From: Cyathus striatus
Taxonomy: Eukaryota > Basidiomycota > Agaricomycetes > Agaricales > Nidulariaceae
Length of the DNA stretch: 64,000 nucleotides
NCBI GenBank assembly: GCA_025738555.1
Contig: JAOVFP010000005.1
Coordinates: 5,952,001 to 6,016,000 of the forward strand
Reading direction: 5' to 3'
Under the pieces are notes generated by a model. It made no database searches. It was not told where the DNA came from and saw nothing but the letters and a program-made list of their open reading frames with translations. The position numbers and the translations under genes were made by a program. Shown here in pieces: positions 44,637 to 56,209 of this stretch (position 1 is the stretch's first letter; the number at the start of each line of letters is the position of its first letter).

Positions 44637-47190
44637 TGTCACAGGTGAAAGTTGATTTCACATAATGACATGAATACAGCTAAATCACTCAAAGATAGAA
44701 ACAAAAGCACTTGGAACACCTAATAATACCTTAACAAAAAATACCTAATACTCACTACTATTCCACTATTAATCAGAATAAATCACATACAAGCAACTAA
44801 TCAATACATTAACAAATAAAGCCACATAATACATAAACACTAAAAGTTCATTACTAATCAGAACAATTAAATACAAACAAGCAATTACATTACCAGTCTA
44901 TTACTAATCAAGAAAAACATACACAAATACTTAGTCATACTACTAGTCCAGCACTAATCAGAATAACTGTTATATCTGTGTCTGGATATACCTTGCTGAC
45001 ATTACCGAAGGTTCCCACGTGACTGTTGAATATACCTGGTCCATTCCCAGAACGTACCCACTATGGGTTTACACTTCCCGACATTCCTGCCTGGGAATGT
45101 ACCCAGAACCCATCAGGTTTTCTATCGGGTATCCCAGATACATAGTTTCTCTTATGACAGCCTCACCATGTTATTATTATATTACTCCTCTCTTCCATTC
45201 CTACTTGTACATTTCATTATGGCCTTTGTAGATTAGTTCTTTATTCTTCATTCTGAGTGCATTATTTGTGCCCCTACTCCACTTTGCCCAGACTTCATTT
45301 CCTACTTACTCCTTTGACTTGCTCTTTGTATTATACTTCTACATTCATACCTATAGGTTTCTACTTAATATAAGTAGTCTTCCAGATGTACTAAGTAGCC
45401 CTCAGTATTTGTATAAACTGTTAGATATTCAGGGTTGCACAGCTTCTTTGACAGCTGTCACTTGTCACCTGTCATACTTGACAGTTCTGTGATTGACAGA
45501 TCCTTGATTGACAGATATGTGATTGACAGATTGACAGCTGTCAGTTACCTTAGTTACATGGCTGTGCTTTTCTGTATATATAAACCTCTTGTACTTTGGT
45601 AGTTGATAACAAGTTTCCTCCCCATCTTGTGTCTGTGTTAGTGTTTGTGTCTGAGTTATCTGCTCCCTTATCACCCTCTTTGCTCCTTCATTACTCTCTA
45701 TCCTCTCTATCACCCTCTTTTATTCTTGTTACTTCTGACATAAACCTTATACACTTCTTCCTACTTTTAAGTTCTGAAACCTGCTCTGGGTTTTCCTTCG
45801 GGTTTCTCTCCTGCTGCCTAGTGTAGTGGCGAAGCCTTCTCTTATACTCTGGAACATCTTTCTTTGTTGTATATTGTCTTCCTCAAAATATGAACCATTC
45901 CCTGGGGACATCCAGGTGGCACAGCACACAAGCTGAAGCCACGGTTCTTTCCACACTCCCACTCTATATTTCCATACCCATACTCACTTTGGGTTTCCAT
46001 TACAGTTCTCCCATGCCCTCTGGGCATCTTCACATTCATTTCCCAGTAGGAAGAGAATCAGTACGTAACAATAACATCATTATATAAACAACTACATCAA
46101 GACTAATATGTACAAATAATTATACCCTGTACAAAATAAGAAGCCTTCAGGTACAAACAAAAGAGCACCATTGTTCTCAAGAGCTATTAATAGCATATCC
46201 ATTGTGCTAAATATAGCCATTGTTCTTTCAAGTACTATTAATAGCATTTCTATTGTGCTAAATATACCCATTGTCTAAGATGCTGACTCATGCATTCTAA
46301 ATTGGAGAACAATGGAGAAAAGGATGACTCATACTTCCTTATTTGGAGAACAATGGAGTAAAAAAGATGACTCATGCTTTCCCCAGTTGGAGAACAATGG
46401 GAAAGTAGGTGTGAGATATGATTAGTCAGCAGGAAGGAAAAAGGCATATAAGGAGGATTTGGCCTGTAGAATTAACAACTTATATCTAGTTTACATTTGT
46501 TTGTATCCCTTTGCAGTTGTAGCACACAACCCTTACCTACAAAATATAATCTATATACTTCCACTCTACTCAGTACATGTATTGTCTGAGTCACAAATAA
46601 AGCATCAACAGTAAAGTGTGAAACTAATTTGTATTATTTGTGTCTACTCAGATAGTAAGGTACTGTATCTTTGTAAAGTAACAGCAGCAGCATCATATTT
46701 GTGTCCACTCAGATAGTGAGGCACCATATCTTTGTAAAGTAACAGCAGCAGCATTGTATTTGTGTCCACTCAGATAGTGAGGCACCATATCTTCATAAAG
46801 TAACAGCAGCAGTATTGTATTTGTGTCCACCCAGATAGTGAGGCACTGTAACTTTGTAAATTATATATGTGCCCCAGTTGTGAAGTAAGAAGCAGAAACC
46901 ATCAGGGACCTCAACTCCACTTCAACCTTCAACATAATAGTGACCTATATCTTCAGTCTACCCTTCACCTGCAAGCCCTTGCCACAAACTTAGTTATTGT
47001 GCTTGCTATTCACCTGCTCTTCTAAACTTACCTACCCACCACTACACTTAAATATACATCTGTATTCATCACCAAACCTCTTGAGTTAAGGAGAATATCT
47101 ACAAATAATATCCTCCAACACTCAGGTGCAAAGCATGAACAAAGTCACTTCCTGCTGACCACCTTAGATAATTATTATCTTAAACTGACA
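44637..47190 (+). mobile_element. Solo LTR of the element A family, with a nested LTR
   Basis: Begins TGTCACAGGTGAAAG and ends CTTAAACTGACA like the element A LTRs. Without the nested LTR B it is about 1446 bp. It is clearly diverged from element A and has four copies of the (AGC)n sub-repeat (46630-46860). It splits the tyrosine-recombinase gene. Flanks CACAG and GTGGT do not match, so no target duplication is visible. Confidence 0.9.
44968..46070 (+). mobile_element. Solo LTR B (1103 bp), nested in the solo LTR
   Basis: Starts TGTTATATCTGTG and ends CAGTACGTAACA, flanked by the exact 5 bp duplication ATAAC (44963-44967 and 46071-46075). It contains a (TTGACAG)-rich stretch near 45480-45540, and the block GGTGGCACAGCACACAAG / CTGAAGCC shared with LTRs C and D. 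A T/C-rich leader precedes it, as in those LTRs. Confidence 0.92.
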
Positions 47191-47870
47191 GTGGTCTTGA
47201 GTTTGGGTCAGGTGTTTGGGGGTGATGTGTTGTCAAGGGTCAAATTTTTGGTTTATGCATTCCACAGTGAATTCTCCAAGTCAGGCTGTTGCATAGAAGC
47301 ATGTTATTAGACATGCATATATTGCTGCATCTTTTGGTATATTGAGGTTCAGCCCATTTTTGATTCCTGTAATGTACCCTGGTGTGTATGGTTCTCGTTT
47401 TGCCTTCTTTGAAGTTGCTGGGGTTAATCTGTCTGCTGCAGTCAGCAAGCTGTCCACCTCCACTTGGTTTATCTCCCATGGAATGTGGTGCAATAAATGT
47501 CAGGCTTGAATCCCCATTATGTAATTGCAAATTGTTTTTCCAGAGTATACATGTGCAAGTTGCACTATGAAAATGGCCAATATATCTTGTCAAATTGGTA
47601 TTTGGTCTTCTTCTGTCATGCTTTGCTTGTTGCAGAAGACTTGGTGGGATAACAGGCCACTTCCATATGTAGTGAAATTGCTTTCTTCCCAGGTGAACTC
47701 CATTACTGCTGCCACTCTTTCTTTGTCTTCTCTCATAACCCCTTGTGCATTTGTTGTGATTGCTTGTATGAGTTGCCACATTATGAGTCTGTCTTTTGCC
47801 CTGCAATGTGGGCAAAGGTGTGATGAGGTTGGAGTGAGTTGTAGTGGGTATGGCATAGTGCTCTCTCAGA
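47191..47870 (-). pseudogene. Tyrosine recombinase, N-terminal half
   Basis: Pieces in order, with frame changes: REDKERVAAVMEFTWEESNF, TYGSGLLSHQVFCNKQSM, a SLLTAADRLTPATSKKAKRE segment, PYTPGYITGIKNGLNLNIP, KDAAIYACLITCFYATA, then TGA (47283-47281), then LGEFTVE. In the family the last part reads ARLGEFTV, so the stop replaces the Arg that probably is the first catalytic Arg. The gene continues across the solo LTR at 44637-47190 to the C-terminal half. Confidence 0.75.
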
Positions 47871-49453
47871 TTGAGGTTTGTGAACATCTTTCTGGGAGTT
47901 GATTTCCTCATTCCTGGTGTTGTCTTCCTAGTTGTGCCATTGCTCTTCTATGAGTTGTATTCTGCTGCCCATGTCTCTTTGTATCATCTTTCATTGCAGT
48001 TGTTTCCCCATCCCCTATGGTCGTTCTTTTGTTTTGGCTTTCATACTGGGGGAGGTCTGGCCCAGCTCTCTGTTGTTGTGTTGTTGAAGTTGAAAACGAA
48101 TGGCTGTATAATGTCTGGAATGTCAATTTTGGGTAAGAGGTCTTTTCATGGTGAGTATATTCCTCTGGATGGGTTGTTGGCTGGGTTGTTCTTGCTTGAT
48201 ACATATCTAGTGTGCACTGTAGTGCCATTTTTCTCACATATCTCATGTATTCATCTGAATACCTCATTGACCCTCCTGTTTCTACTTCTTCCTGCCCACC
48301 AACCCTCAACCACTCCTGTGTTGTCACTGTATACTTTGGCTTGCTCCCTGTTGCTGCTGATTTGTTTCTCGAGTATGATTGTGATGATGAGGAGCTCAAA
48401 GCCAACTGCCTCTGCCCATCCAATGTCTCATCCATCTGTTTGCCATTTTGGATGTAGTCTCCATGCTTGCCACCTTTGCCCAATTATGATACCGATGCCA
48501 AAGCTGGAGCTTGCATCTGAATATGTGTTAATGTCTGCCAATGGGGTTGGTGTGGGGATTTTCCATGATAATGTTGGCCCCCTGAGTTGTCTTTCTCACC
48601 AAATAAGATCGTCTTCTGTGTGTTTTGGTGGAAAGTGTGGTGTGAACAGACTGTTATGGTATGTTCCCAGCATTGCTTTGAGTTTTGTAAGATATGCTCT
48701 ACCTTTGGGAATGATGAGTGTAACATGGAGCAATTTTCCATATAGCTTTCATACTTCTTCCAGAGTATGTTGCTTTTGTGTTCTCCAGTCTGTGATTGCC
48801 TGTAAGTATTTGTCTCATTTCTTTTCCAGTAAAGAAACAGTTTTGCAGTCCAAGTCCCAGCTAAAACCCAGAAAAGGTACCACAGATTGGAATAAAATCA
48901 TCTTCATGCTTTCCCATATGGTACCCAGTTGGTTAGATGATTCATCAATGTCTGTGTCATTGTAGCAATAGGGTTCTTCTTGTATACTCACTCTTCTCTT
49001 TTCCCAAGCCAGGTCCCTGAACTCTGCACACATGTCTTCATCATATTCCTCTGGTCTCCCATCTGGCATGTCTTTTCCTTTGTACCATATCCTAGATTGC
49101 TGATGAACTTGTCCTCTGCTTTCTGCAATTTCTTTCCTCCATTGTTTTCTCTGTTCATTGTATCTTGTGAGGTGTTCTTGCAGTATCTGTATGAAGATGT
49201 GGTCATCCACCCATCTTGATGCTGGGCCCATTCCCCTATGTCTAACAATTTCGAGTGCTGCATCTGCTGTCTCACCATATGCTCCTCCTGCTGAGGTAAT
49301 TCCAAAATTATTGCTGGTGTTAATTGTATAGTTGTCTTCTCCTTTAAGTCTAACCACCAGACCAGGCCACTGACTTGGGTGAGCTGGAACTGTTCTATAT
49401 GCTTCTGCAACATCTCTGATTGATGCTTGTGATCTGGGTGGGAGTCTTGACAG
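47871..49453 (-). pseudogene. Reverse transcriptase (C-terminal part) and RNase H of the YR element
   Basis: From the MITE boundary leftwards: LPPRSQASIRDVAEAYRTVP, GLVVRLKGEDNYTINTSNNF, GITSAGGAYGETADAALEIV, then the catalytic box SRWVDDHIFIQILQEHL (V-DD), KDMPDGRPEEYDEDMCAEFR, a PYCYNDTDIDE segment, SVVPFLGFSWDLDCKTVSLL. After frame changes come PKGRAYLTKLKAMLGTY and PPKHTEDDLIW. The RNase H-like part (about 47900-48480) is badly decayed. The open plus-strand frame of 364 codons over this gene is its shadow. Confidence 0.8.
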
Positions 49454-50636
49454 CAGTGTTGATCTTAAGACATAAGGGTTATTAATGTTTAAGCCTTAAT
49501 TCCATCTTAAGGCTAAGCCTTAGCTTCAAATTTGAATGATTTTACCACTTAATTAAGTCTTAGCTATGTTGATCATCATAGTAATACATTTGTGACAAAT
49601 ATAGTAAGTAAAATTTCAATGACCATCAGCTGCACAACATCTAAGAATAATCCTTTTGAGGCTCTAGGCAATGTCACAGGTAACCCATAGATGTCTGGAG
49701 CTCGACCTGTACCCATACCCATGCCGACCTGTATCCATGGGTATCACAACTCACAGGTTTTACTAATACTTACATATTTCAGAATTTGAATAATATATAA
49801 TGAATTAATTCATATCACTTGAAGTAGGTGTACAATAATCTTGTGTAATAGCTGATTTTGTATGTAGCCGGAACTAGTATCTGTACACTAGCATGTACAA
49901 TGTTTGAGTGAAAGCAGCTGCTTTTATTGTGCTATTTCCTGAATATAGGAGATATGAAATGCTTATTTTGTAATGCTTGAATCAGATGTGCGAATGTCCT
50001 GTATAATAGCTCATTTTATACATATATTACATGGGTATTTGTATGCAAATATTCAAGAGAGTCGAGTAAACACTGCTGTTTATATTGTACTATCTCCAGA
50101 ATATAAGAGATACAGTATGCCTATTTCATAGCACTTGTACCAGATGTGTCAATGTTATGTATAGTAGCTCATTTTGTACATAGGTAACATGGGTATAAGT
50201 ATGTGAAACAATGAAGGAGTTGAGCAATAACTGCTGGTTGTATCATACCATCTTCAGAATCTAGGAAATTCTACAAAATATAGAAGAATATTAAATAAAC
50301 ATGTATCATGTACAATACACAGTGATATGGAGCAGGAAATATAGTGCATGTAGGCAGTATATCGCAATGCAATATGTCTGTAGAAATGCAAAAGGAGTGA
50401 GTGTGATATAGAGAAGGAATCCTAATTTCTGTGTACTGGGAAAGAGGCAGACATTATTATTTATAGAACCTAAATGAGACAGCCATAAAATATGAAGGCG
50501 AAAACTTTGAGGGATGATGTCATCTTGGCATAGGGCTTAATAATACTTAATATAAAGGTTTAATTAAGCCCTCTTTTTAAGTCTTATGCCTTAACAATAA
50601 TAATTAGGCTTATTAATGCCTTAAGAAACAACACTG
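49454..50636. mobile_element. hAT-like non-autonomous element in RT (1183 bp)
   Basis: Starts CAGTGTTGATCTTAAG; the right end is CTTAAGAAACAACACTG, its inverted match. It is flanked by an exact 8 bp duplication CTTGACAG (49446-49453 and 50637-50644). Subterminal regions are rich in CTTAAG / AAGCCTTA motifs in both orientations. The interior is non-coding AT-rich DNA, with a CCCATACCCATG tract near 49715. Removing it with one duplication rejoins the RT frame (LLS...RLPP). Confidence 0.92.
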
Positions 50637-51560
50637 CTTGACAGTAATAAGCATATTGTGGAGAAAGTTCCCCATGTACATGGAAAATCTGCAGTGCTAA
50701 TATGTGAATTAATAGATTCCACTCCAGCATTGGGCTTGTATGGGAAGGAGAAATTATGTATGGCATGATATCTTCCAGCTGGGCCAGATTTTGGAATAAG
50801 GGAGATTGGGGATGATTGGAAAGGACCAATGAGTGCTTCTGTTTGACATTGTGTGAGTGGTTCCAAGTATCTTCCACTTCTGAATTCTTTTTCAGTGATG
50901 TCCTTGTGTGCCACATCATGTTGATGGACTGATCTGTGATTTGGTGGTGTATATGTTCTGACAATGGGGGGAATGTCAGAAAACCTGGTTAAGGGTGCTT
51001 CCAGGCATCCTCAAGAGAAGTAGAGAGTAGAGAAAGTAAGCTTTGTCTTTGCAGGTAAGGAGTACAAACAACACATGTACTAGCTAAAATACTCTATCAG
51101 AATATTCCATATCACATGACCACTGCAAGAGCGCAACCCAATTCTGACAGGGAATGCCAAAATGGAAGCCCCAATGTAACCCTTCCACCACTCTGTTGTA
51201 TTTTCCTTCCAACCCTGCTGCTTGTAGCATCTCTTCCCACTTCGTGCCATTGTATGGTGTGAGTGGCTTATAACTTCTCTGCTTGAGGACATCTTTGAGC
51301 ACCATGGTCTTTGTTCCCACATCCTGAACAACAGTATCTTTCTGGATGAGATGAGTCTTGGCATCCCAGTGGCATTTGCCACTGGAAACATATGCTGTTG
51401 CCATTGGGTTTGGTGAGTTTTCTGTTCTCTCCTCATATTGCCCATGATTTTGTAAAACCATCCCATAGTTGGTGTTTGTTGCATTTGGAGAACTTGTGTT
51501 TGTAGTGTCCCAGGCAAACAGCGCAGGTGGTGATGCTCCATGGTTTTGCTGTGCCTTTCT
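50637..51560 (-). pseudogene. RT N-terminal part of the YR element
   Basis: Frames on the minus strand read YKPLTPYNGTKWEEMLQAAG, VVEGLHWGFHFGIP, then KEFRSGRYLEPLTQCQTEAL, IGPFQSSPISLIPKSGPAGR, HAIHNFSFPY, VESINSHISTADFPCTWGTF and STICLLLS, where the MITE interrupts. These are the fingers/palm motifs before the V-DD box. The two halves of this stretch lie in different frames around 51000-51080. Confidence 0.8.
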
Positions 51561-52910
51561 GAAAAAACTGGTTATTTCTGGGTGTTTCCTCTCTAGACAC
51601 TGGTGATTTGCTTCGCTGTTGCTGGCTGTACTGTCTGGATGCCATTCTGGCTCTTTTTGGTGACCTAGAGCATGAGTGATTGCCTCACCTTTTCTTTGGT
51701 GTGTCCAGCAACATCTGTGAGGCTCATAGCATCATTGCATTGAGCTGTGCCATTCCAATATGTTTGTGTTGAAGAGTTGTATTACATGGCACAATGGCAG
51801 TGGCAATGGCGTATGGTATGAGTATAGCATATGGCAGTGATAGCAGGGTGAATATGGCATGATGGCGGGTTCAGAGTGCAGATGTAGTGGGGAGGGGAGA
51901 GATGTTTTATTGTCAGTCTTGTTCTTTCCTGTGGTTGTGAAAGGGATGTTACTGACCTCTTTGCACATTCTGCTCCTTTCTGTGTTATGATATCCTGGTG
52001 GATTTGTTTTAGCAGGTTATCATTAATTATCCCCAGGTTCATGCCCCTCCCAACTTCCATGTGATCATACCATTCTCTTCTGACTATGGCCTGGTATTTT
52101 ATGATCACCTCATCACCATATTCTTCTTCCCTTATTGGGTGTGCACCCAAACACCCAAAGAAGTTTGAGAGAGCCTGTATGATATGTGCTGGCCATAATG
52201 TCTTCCCCAGTTCTAGCATCTGCCTCATCATTGCATGGCATGCTGCATTCACCTTGCCCAGGTTAATTCTGCATCCTGGCAGATGTTCTTTAGGGGGTTT
52301 ATTGCAGTGAGTAGTTGGAGTGCAATTATGCCATTGGTGCCTGTCCTAAGGCCTAACATATCTGTTGAGTTGGTGGAGTGTTCACCTTGTGCTAAGCTAC
52401 ACCCATGTGGGGTAAAGTAGTCGATTTCCATGTATTCTTTGTCCTTGAGTTTGTTTATGGCATATTGGGCTGGTCTGTTTAGGGGCATCAAGTCAATGCC
52501 TACATTTGGGTCAAATATGAAAGGTTTAACTTTTGTCAGCCTGGTTTCCTCCTCTTTCTTGTGTTGTTGTCTATATTGGGGACTTGGTTCTTGGCTTTCC
52601 TCTCATCACCTTCTGTTGTCTCTTCCACATTCACCATCATCTTGCTCTGGTGGATTAGGTTCTTCTTGTTGCTGATGCTGCCTCTCCTCATTTTCTGCCT
52701 GTACCTGTGCCTCCCATGCTGCTACCTTTTTCTGTTGGGTTGCATGCCATGTTGTTACTAGTTTGTCAATAACTTCTTCATCTGTCATATGTTTGTTTCC
52801 CCCCTAGCCATGTTGTGCATGTCTTCAAAAATTTCCCCACTAAAGTCTGGGCATGTTTCACCTGATGGATCTGTCTCAATTCTGGGCATTATTATATGTT
52901 TAAGCCTGAT
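51561..52910 (-). pseudogene. Gag-like protein of the YR element
   Basis: Right to left: MTDEEVIDKLVTTWHATQQK with a Gln/Glu-rich helix, then RPAQYAINKLKDKEYMEIDY, FTPHGCSLAQGE, a TNGIIALQLLTAINPLKNI segment, LTWARMNAACHAMMRQMLEL, KYQAIVRREWYDHMEVGRGM, NLGIINDNLLKQIHQDII, a Ser/Pro linker with stops, and a zinc-knuckle-like CAVCLGHYKHKFSKCNKH at about 51490-51530. This is the usual nucleocapsid-like ORF preceding RT in this family. Several frame changes (about 52250-52490, 51650-51780) show decay. Confidence 0.75.
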
Positions 52911-53410
52911 TTATTAATTATGTTGATATGGTTTGTTAATGAAAATTCTGGTGAAACCTCTGCACGCATGCTGGGTTGGGAACTTCTGAAGGTGGCAGGA
53001 AGGTGGTATGAGGAGAATTGGTCACATGTCACCTTCCTGCTGGAGTTGAAGACTATTGTCTCTCTTTTGGTTCCCTTCATGCAAGACTACCAAATTTGCA
53101 TTGACAGTACAAAATGCCAAGATTTCTAGATGATAAGACAATACAAGACAAGTCAGTTGATGATAAATCAAGTCATTATAGCACAAAAAATTGGAAATTG
53201 ATGTTGATAATCACATCTGCAATCTTAAACAAAGCTTACATAATAATTTGGCATTTATGGACCATATATCAGCCATATACAGGCACAGAGATATGGTTCA
53301 TGGCAGCTTGAAACCATCCCATATACTGTACCACCAAAGGTACCTTTGAAACTGACAATGGTATGGCACCTGTCACTGTATTATGGGAGCCATATAACCA
53401 TATTATATGG

Positions 53411-53613
53411 TAATGGTTGGCAGCCCTATATGCAAATCAAGCTGCACAGTTTATTGACTCATACAATCAAGGTTTAACAGGGCCTGAGGCATCATGGGTC
53501 AACAGAAGATACCATGGACACTGCATACCAAGGGGTCTTCAAAAAAAAGTTGAAAGACCTGGGGTCAGAAAATATAAAATCACTGTCATGGAGGCAACCT
53601 ACCTACCACTGTG
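53411..53613 (+). pseudogene. Transposase C-terminal relic, possibly KDZ type
   Basis: Reads LAALYANQAAQFIDSYNQGL, then TGPEASWVNRRYHGHCIPRG, ending at a TGA at 53612. It resembles the tail of Kyakuja/Dileera/Zisupton transposases of mushrooms, where a Tyr/Asp-Ala-Tyr helix precedes a W(A/V)N(R/K)(R/K)Y-x-GH motif. Upstream, 53110-53410 has coding-like but unrecognised pieces. It lies tail to tail with the ORF-family copy at 53822-54025. Confidence 0.5.
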
Positions 53614-53821
53614 AGACTATATTGCTATATAAAAAAATAGGGCTGACAAGCAGCAGGGCCCACTACCTCTTCGTTTAATAGACATTTACCATTAGAAACA
53701 AAATTCATTATAGAGAGAATAGTATTAGAGAGAAAAGCTACATTAATAATTGTAGTGATAGATGCTGTGAATTTGAAGTTCATAAGTCTGAGATGGAAAT
53801 AAATGATAAATGTGGTAGTTA

Positions 53822-54025
53822 AAAGCAAAGAAGAAACAAACTTACTCTAAACCAAGCATATTTATCAAGCCATTGAACCAGTTTGGCAGTAATAAAGATT
53901 GTAGTACCAGAAGAGAGATTTGAATAAGTTTCCTTTAAAAAAATGAAGTGAATAATCAGAAGTTCAGAACAGTATTCAATGAAACTATAACAAACATCTA
54001 TGAGGGAGAATGAGGTAAATTGAAA
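53822..54025 (-). pseudogene. Unrecognised repeat-associated ORF family, copy 3 (C-terminal exon)
   Basis: Minus-strand frame FTSFSLIDVCYSFIEYC, HFIFLKETYSNLSSGTTIF, ITAKLVQWLDKYAWFRVSLF, ending LLCF-stop. It matches the second exon of copy 1 (FISFSPADVCSLL ... PGTTVFITADFLQRLNK ... FALF) in order and spacing and, unlike copy 1, has no internal stop. Upstream (to the right) it fuses abruptly into the foldback array, so the rest of the gene was lost where that element begins. Confidence 0.6.
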
Positions 54026-54735
54026 GTGATCATAGGTGATCATAGGCCATTTCAAGTGTGTATTCATATATTATTACTACTAATGATTTTAGAGGTGATC
54101 ATAGGTGATCATAGGTTATTTCAAGCATGTATTAACATATTATTACCACTAATCATTCTTGAGGTGATCAAAGGTGATCATAGGTCATTTCAAGTGTATA
54201 TTCACTTATTATTACTAGTAATATTTTTGGAGGTGATCAAAGGTGATCATAGGTCATTTCAAGCATGTATTCACTTATTATTACTATTAATAATTCTGGA
54301 GGTGATCAAAGGTGATCATAGGTCATTTCAAACATGTATTCACATATTATTACTACTAATGATTCTGGAGGTGATCAAAGGTGATCATAGGTAATCCCAA
54401 GCACATATTCACATATTATTACTACTAATCATTCTAAAGGTGATCAAAGGTGATCATAGGTCATTTCAAACATGTATTCTCATATTATTACTACTAATGA
54501 TTTTGGAGGTGATCAAAGGTGATCATAGGTCATTTCAAGCACATATTTACATATTATTACTACTAATGATTCTGGAGATGATCAAAGGTGATCATTAAGT
54601 GTTTTCAACTGCACATTGGTCTATTATTACTATTAATGAATGTATAGGTGATCATAGGTGATCATTAAGCATTTCAAGGGTATATTGACTTATTATTAGT
54701 ACTAGTAAATGTAGAGATGATCATAGGTGACCAAT
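54026..54735 (+). repeat. 69 bp tandem repeats, left arm
   Basis: About ten units built on GGTGATCAAAGGTGATCATA, GGTCATTTCAAGCATGTATT and CACATATTATTACTACTAAT. As 69 is divisible by three, the array translates into a false 23-residue repeat protein. Confidence 0.9.
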
Positions 54736-55465
54736 TCGCATGTGTCACATCTGTCACACATATTCCCACATGTCACATCTGTCACACATATTCACACGTG
54801 TCACATCTGTCACACATATTCACACGTGTCACATCTGTCACACATATTCCCACACATCACATCTGTTACACATATTCCCACACGTCACATCTGTCACACA
54901 TATTCCCACATGTCACATCTGTCACGCATATTCGCACATGTCACATCTGTCACACATATTTGCATGCATCACATTTGCCACATATATTCGCATATGTCAC
55001 ATCTGTCACACATATTCACACATGTCACATATATTCGCATATGTTACATATATTCTCACATGTCACATTTGTCACACATATTCCTATATGTCACATCTGT
55101 CACGATGCCATGCACCTCACACATATCATACATATTCCCACATTTTATGAACTTCCTGCATATCACATTTGTCACATTCTTCCTGCATGTTACATTTGTC
55201 ACACTTTCCATGTGTGCCACACATGTCACACAAATTCCTGTGCATCACATTTTATAATCTTATGCATAACATATATCATGCATTTTACACATATCATATT
55301 TGTCACATATATTCCTACATTTCACATTTGTTACACCTAATCATGCACATGACATATGTCATGCATGTATGTCATACTTTTCACACATATTCTCAGACAT
55401 GTCACATCTGTCACAAATTTCATGTATGTCATGTTTGTCAATTGTTTCTTTACATCTCATAGCCA
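54736..55465 (+). repeat. 28 bp tandem repeats, left arm
   Basis: The unit is close to CACATCTGTCACACATATTC, then CCACATGT, regular at 54740-55030 and increasingly diverged towards 55465. The three overlapping open frames here are artefacts of a stop-free repeat. Confidence 0.9.
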
Positions 55466-56209
55466 AGAAATCAGAGCACTCTGTAATACTACAGTGAACT
55501 ATTGGTTCATTGTGTGTAAATTAAATTTGATCTTTGTCATCAACAATTTATTTAATTTTGAAAATTAGGTCATGAGCAGGAAACCCAGCAATATCAGGCA
55601 CATGAACCACTTCCTGATGCTGTCTTGTTAAATTGGATGAGGGGATTCTAAAATGTCTATTGACTGCCAATTCTGAATGGTGTCTGATCCTAAAAAAGTG
55701 AAAAGTAATGGCCACTGGGCAAGAAAGAGTACAGGAGTACAGGAGGCATTTTCATACTTAGAAATAGATATGAATACTAAAAGAACTATATAACATATGG
55801 CACTGAAATGGTAAAACTAAGTGTGCCACAATATCACTAAGAGTGAAGATAGTGTCCATTAATTATTTGTATCAATAAAACAAAAAAACTGCTTTGTAGT
55901 AATGTTTGATGTGATGTGAAATCATATATTTGACCATTCTTTCACATTTTTTATTCATGAGTGGTTCTATCACTGTTCTTTTCAATAGCAAAATGTTCAA
56001 TACCATCATATCACATCTCTAGTTCTAATTGTAAAACATATCATACCATCTCATTCCAAATTTATCATACATTGTTAATGAACCTATGGATCTACATACA
56101 CTTTACACTTTATTACAAGTTATGACCTTCAATTCTACAAGAGCACATATGTTTCTTTTTTAAATAATTTATTGTGCACTTTTGGATACTTTGAACCTGA
56201 GTTATTTTT
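55466..56209. other. Centre of foldback 1, no gene recognised
   Basis: 740 bp of AT-rich unique-looking DNA between the arms. It has only short frames, with no motif. Confidence 0.5.

Larger units (their letters stand above)
44000..52910 (-). mobile_element. Tyrosine-recombinase (DIRS/Ngaro-like) retrotransposon, interrupted
   Basis: On the minus strand, right to left: a Gag-like protein, RT, RNase H and a tyrosine recombinase, in the order and with the motifs of a family common in mushrooms. It uses a phage-type recombinase in place of a DDE integrase. Two insertions split it: a hAT-like MITE in RT (49454-50636) and a solo gypsy LTR in the recombinase (44637-47190). The exact termini were not found. 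Confidence 0.85.

Noticed and set aside
47871..48965. Plus-strand open frame of 364 codons
   Set aside because: It lies antisense to RT/RNase H pieces that match a known family on the minus strand. Its own translation is Cys/Leu/Phe-rich without motifs.
54020..54394. Open frame with a 23-residue repeat (LEVIKGDHRSF type), and its mirror at 58148-58528
   Set aside because: The 69 bp repeat unit is divisible by three, so any open phase stays open. There is no start context, and mirror copies are on the other strand.
54736..55100. CRISPR-like array
   Set aside because: The 28 bp units abut one another without unique spacers, and the DNA is clearly eukaryotic with introns and retroelements.
54717..55462. 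Three overlapping 97-207 codon frames rich in Ser-His-Ile-Cys
   Set aside because: They are the three reading phases of a stop-free 28 bp tandem repeat, not a protein.
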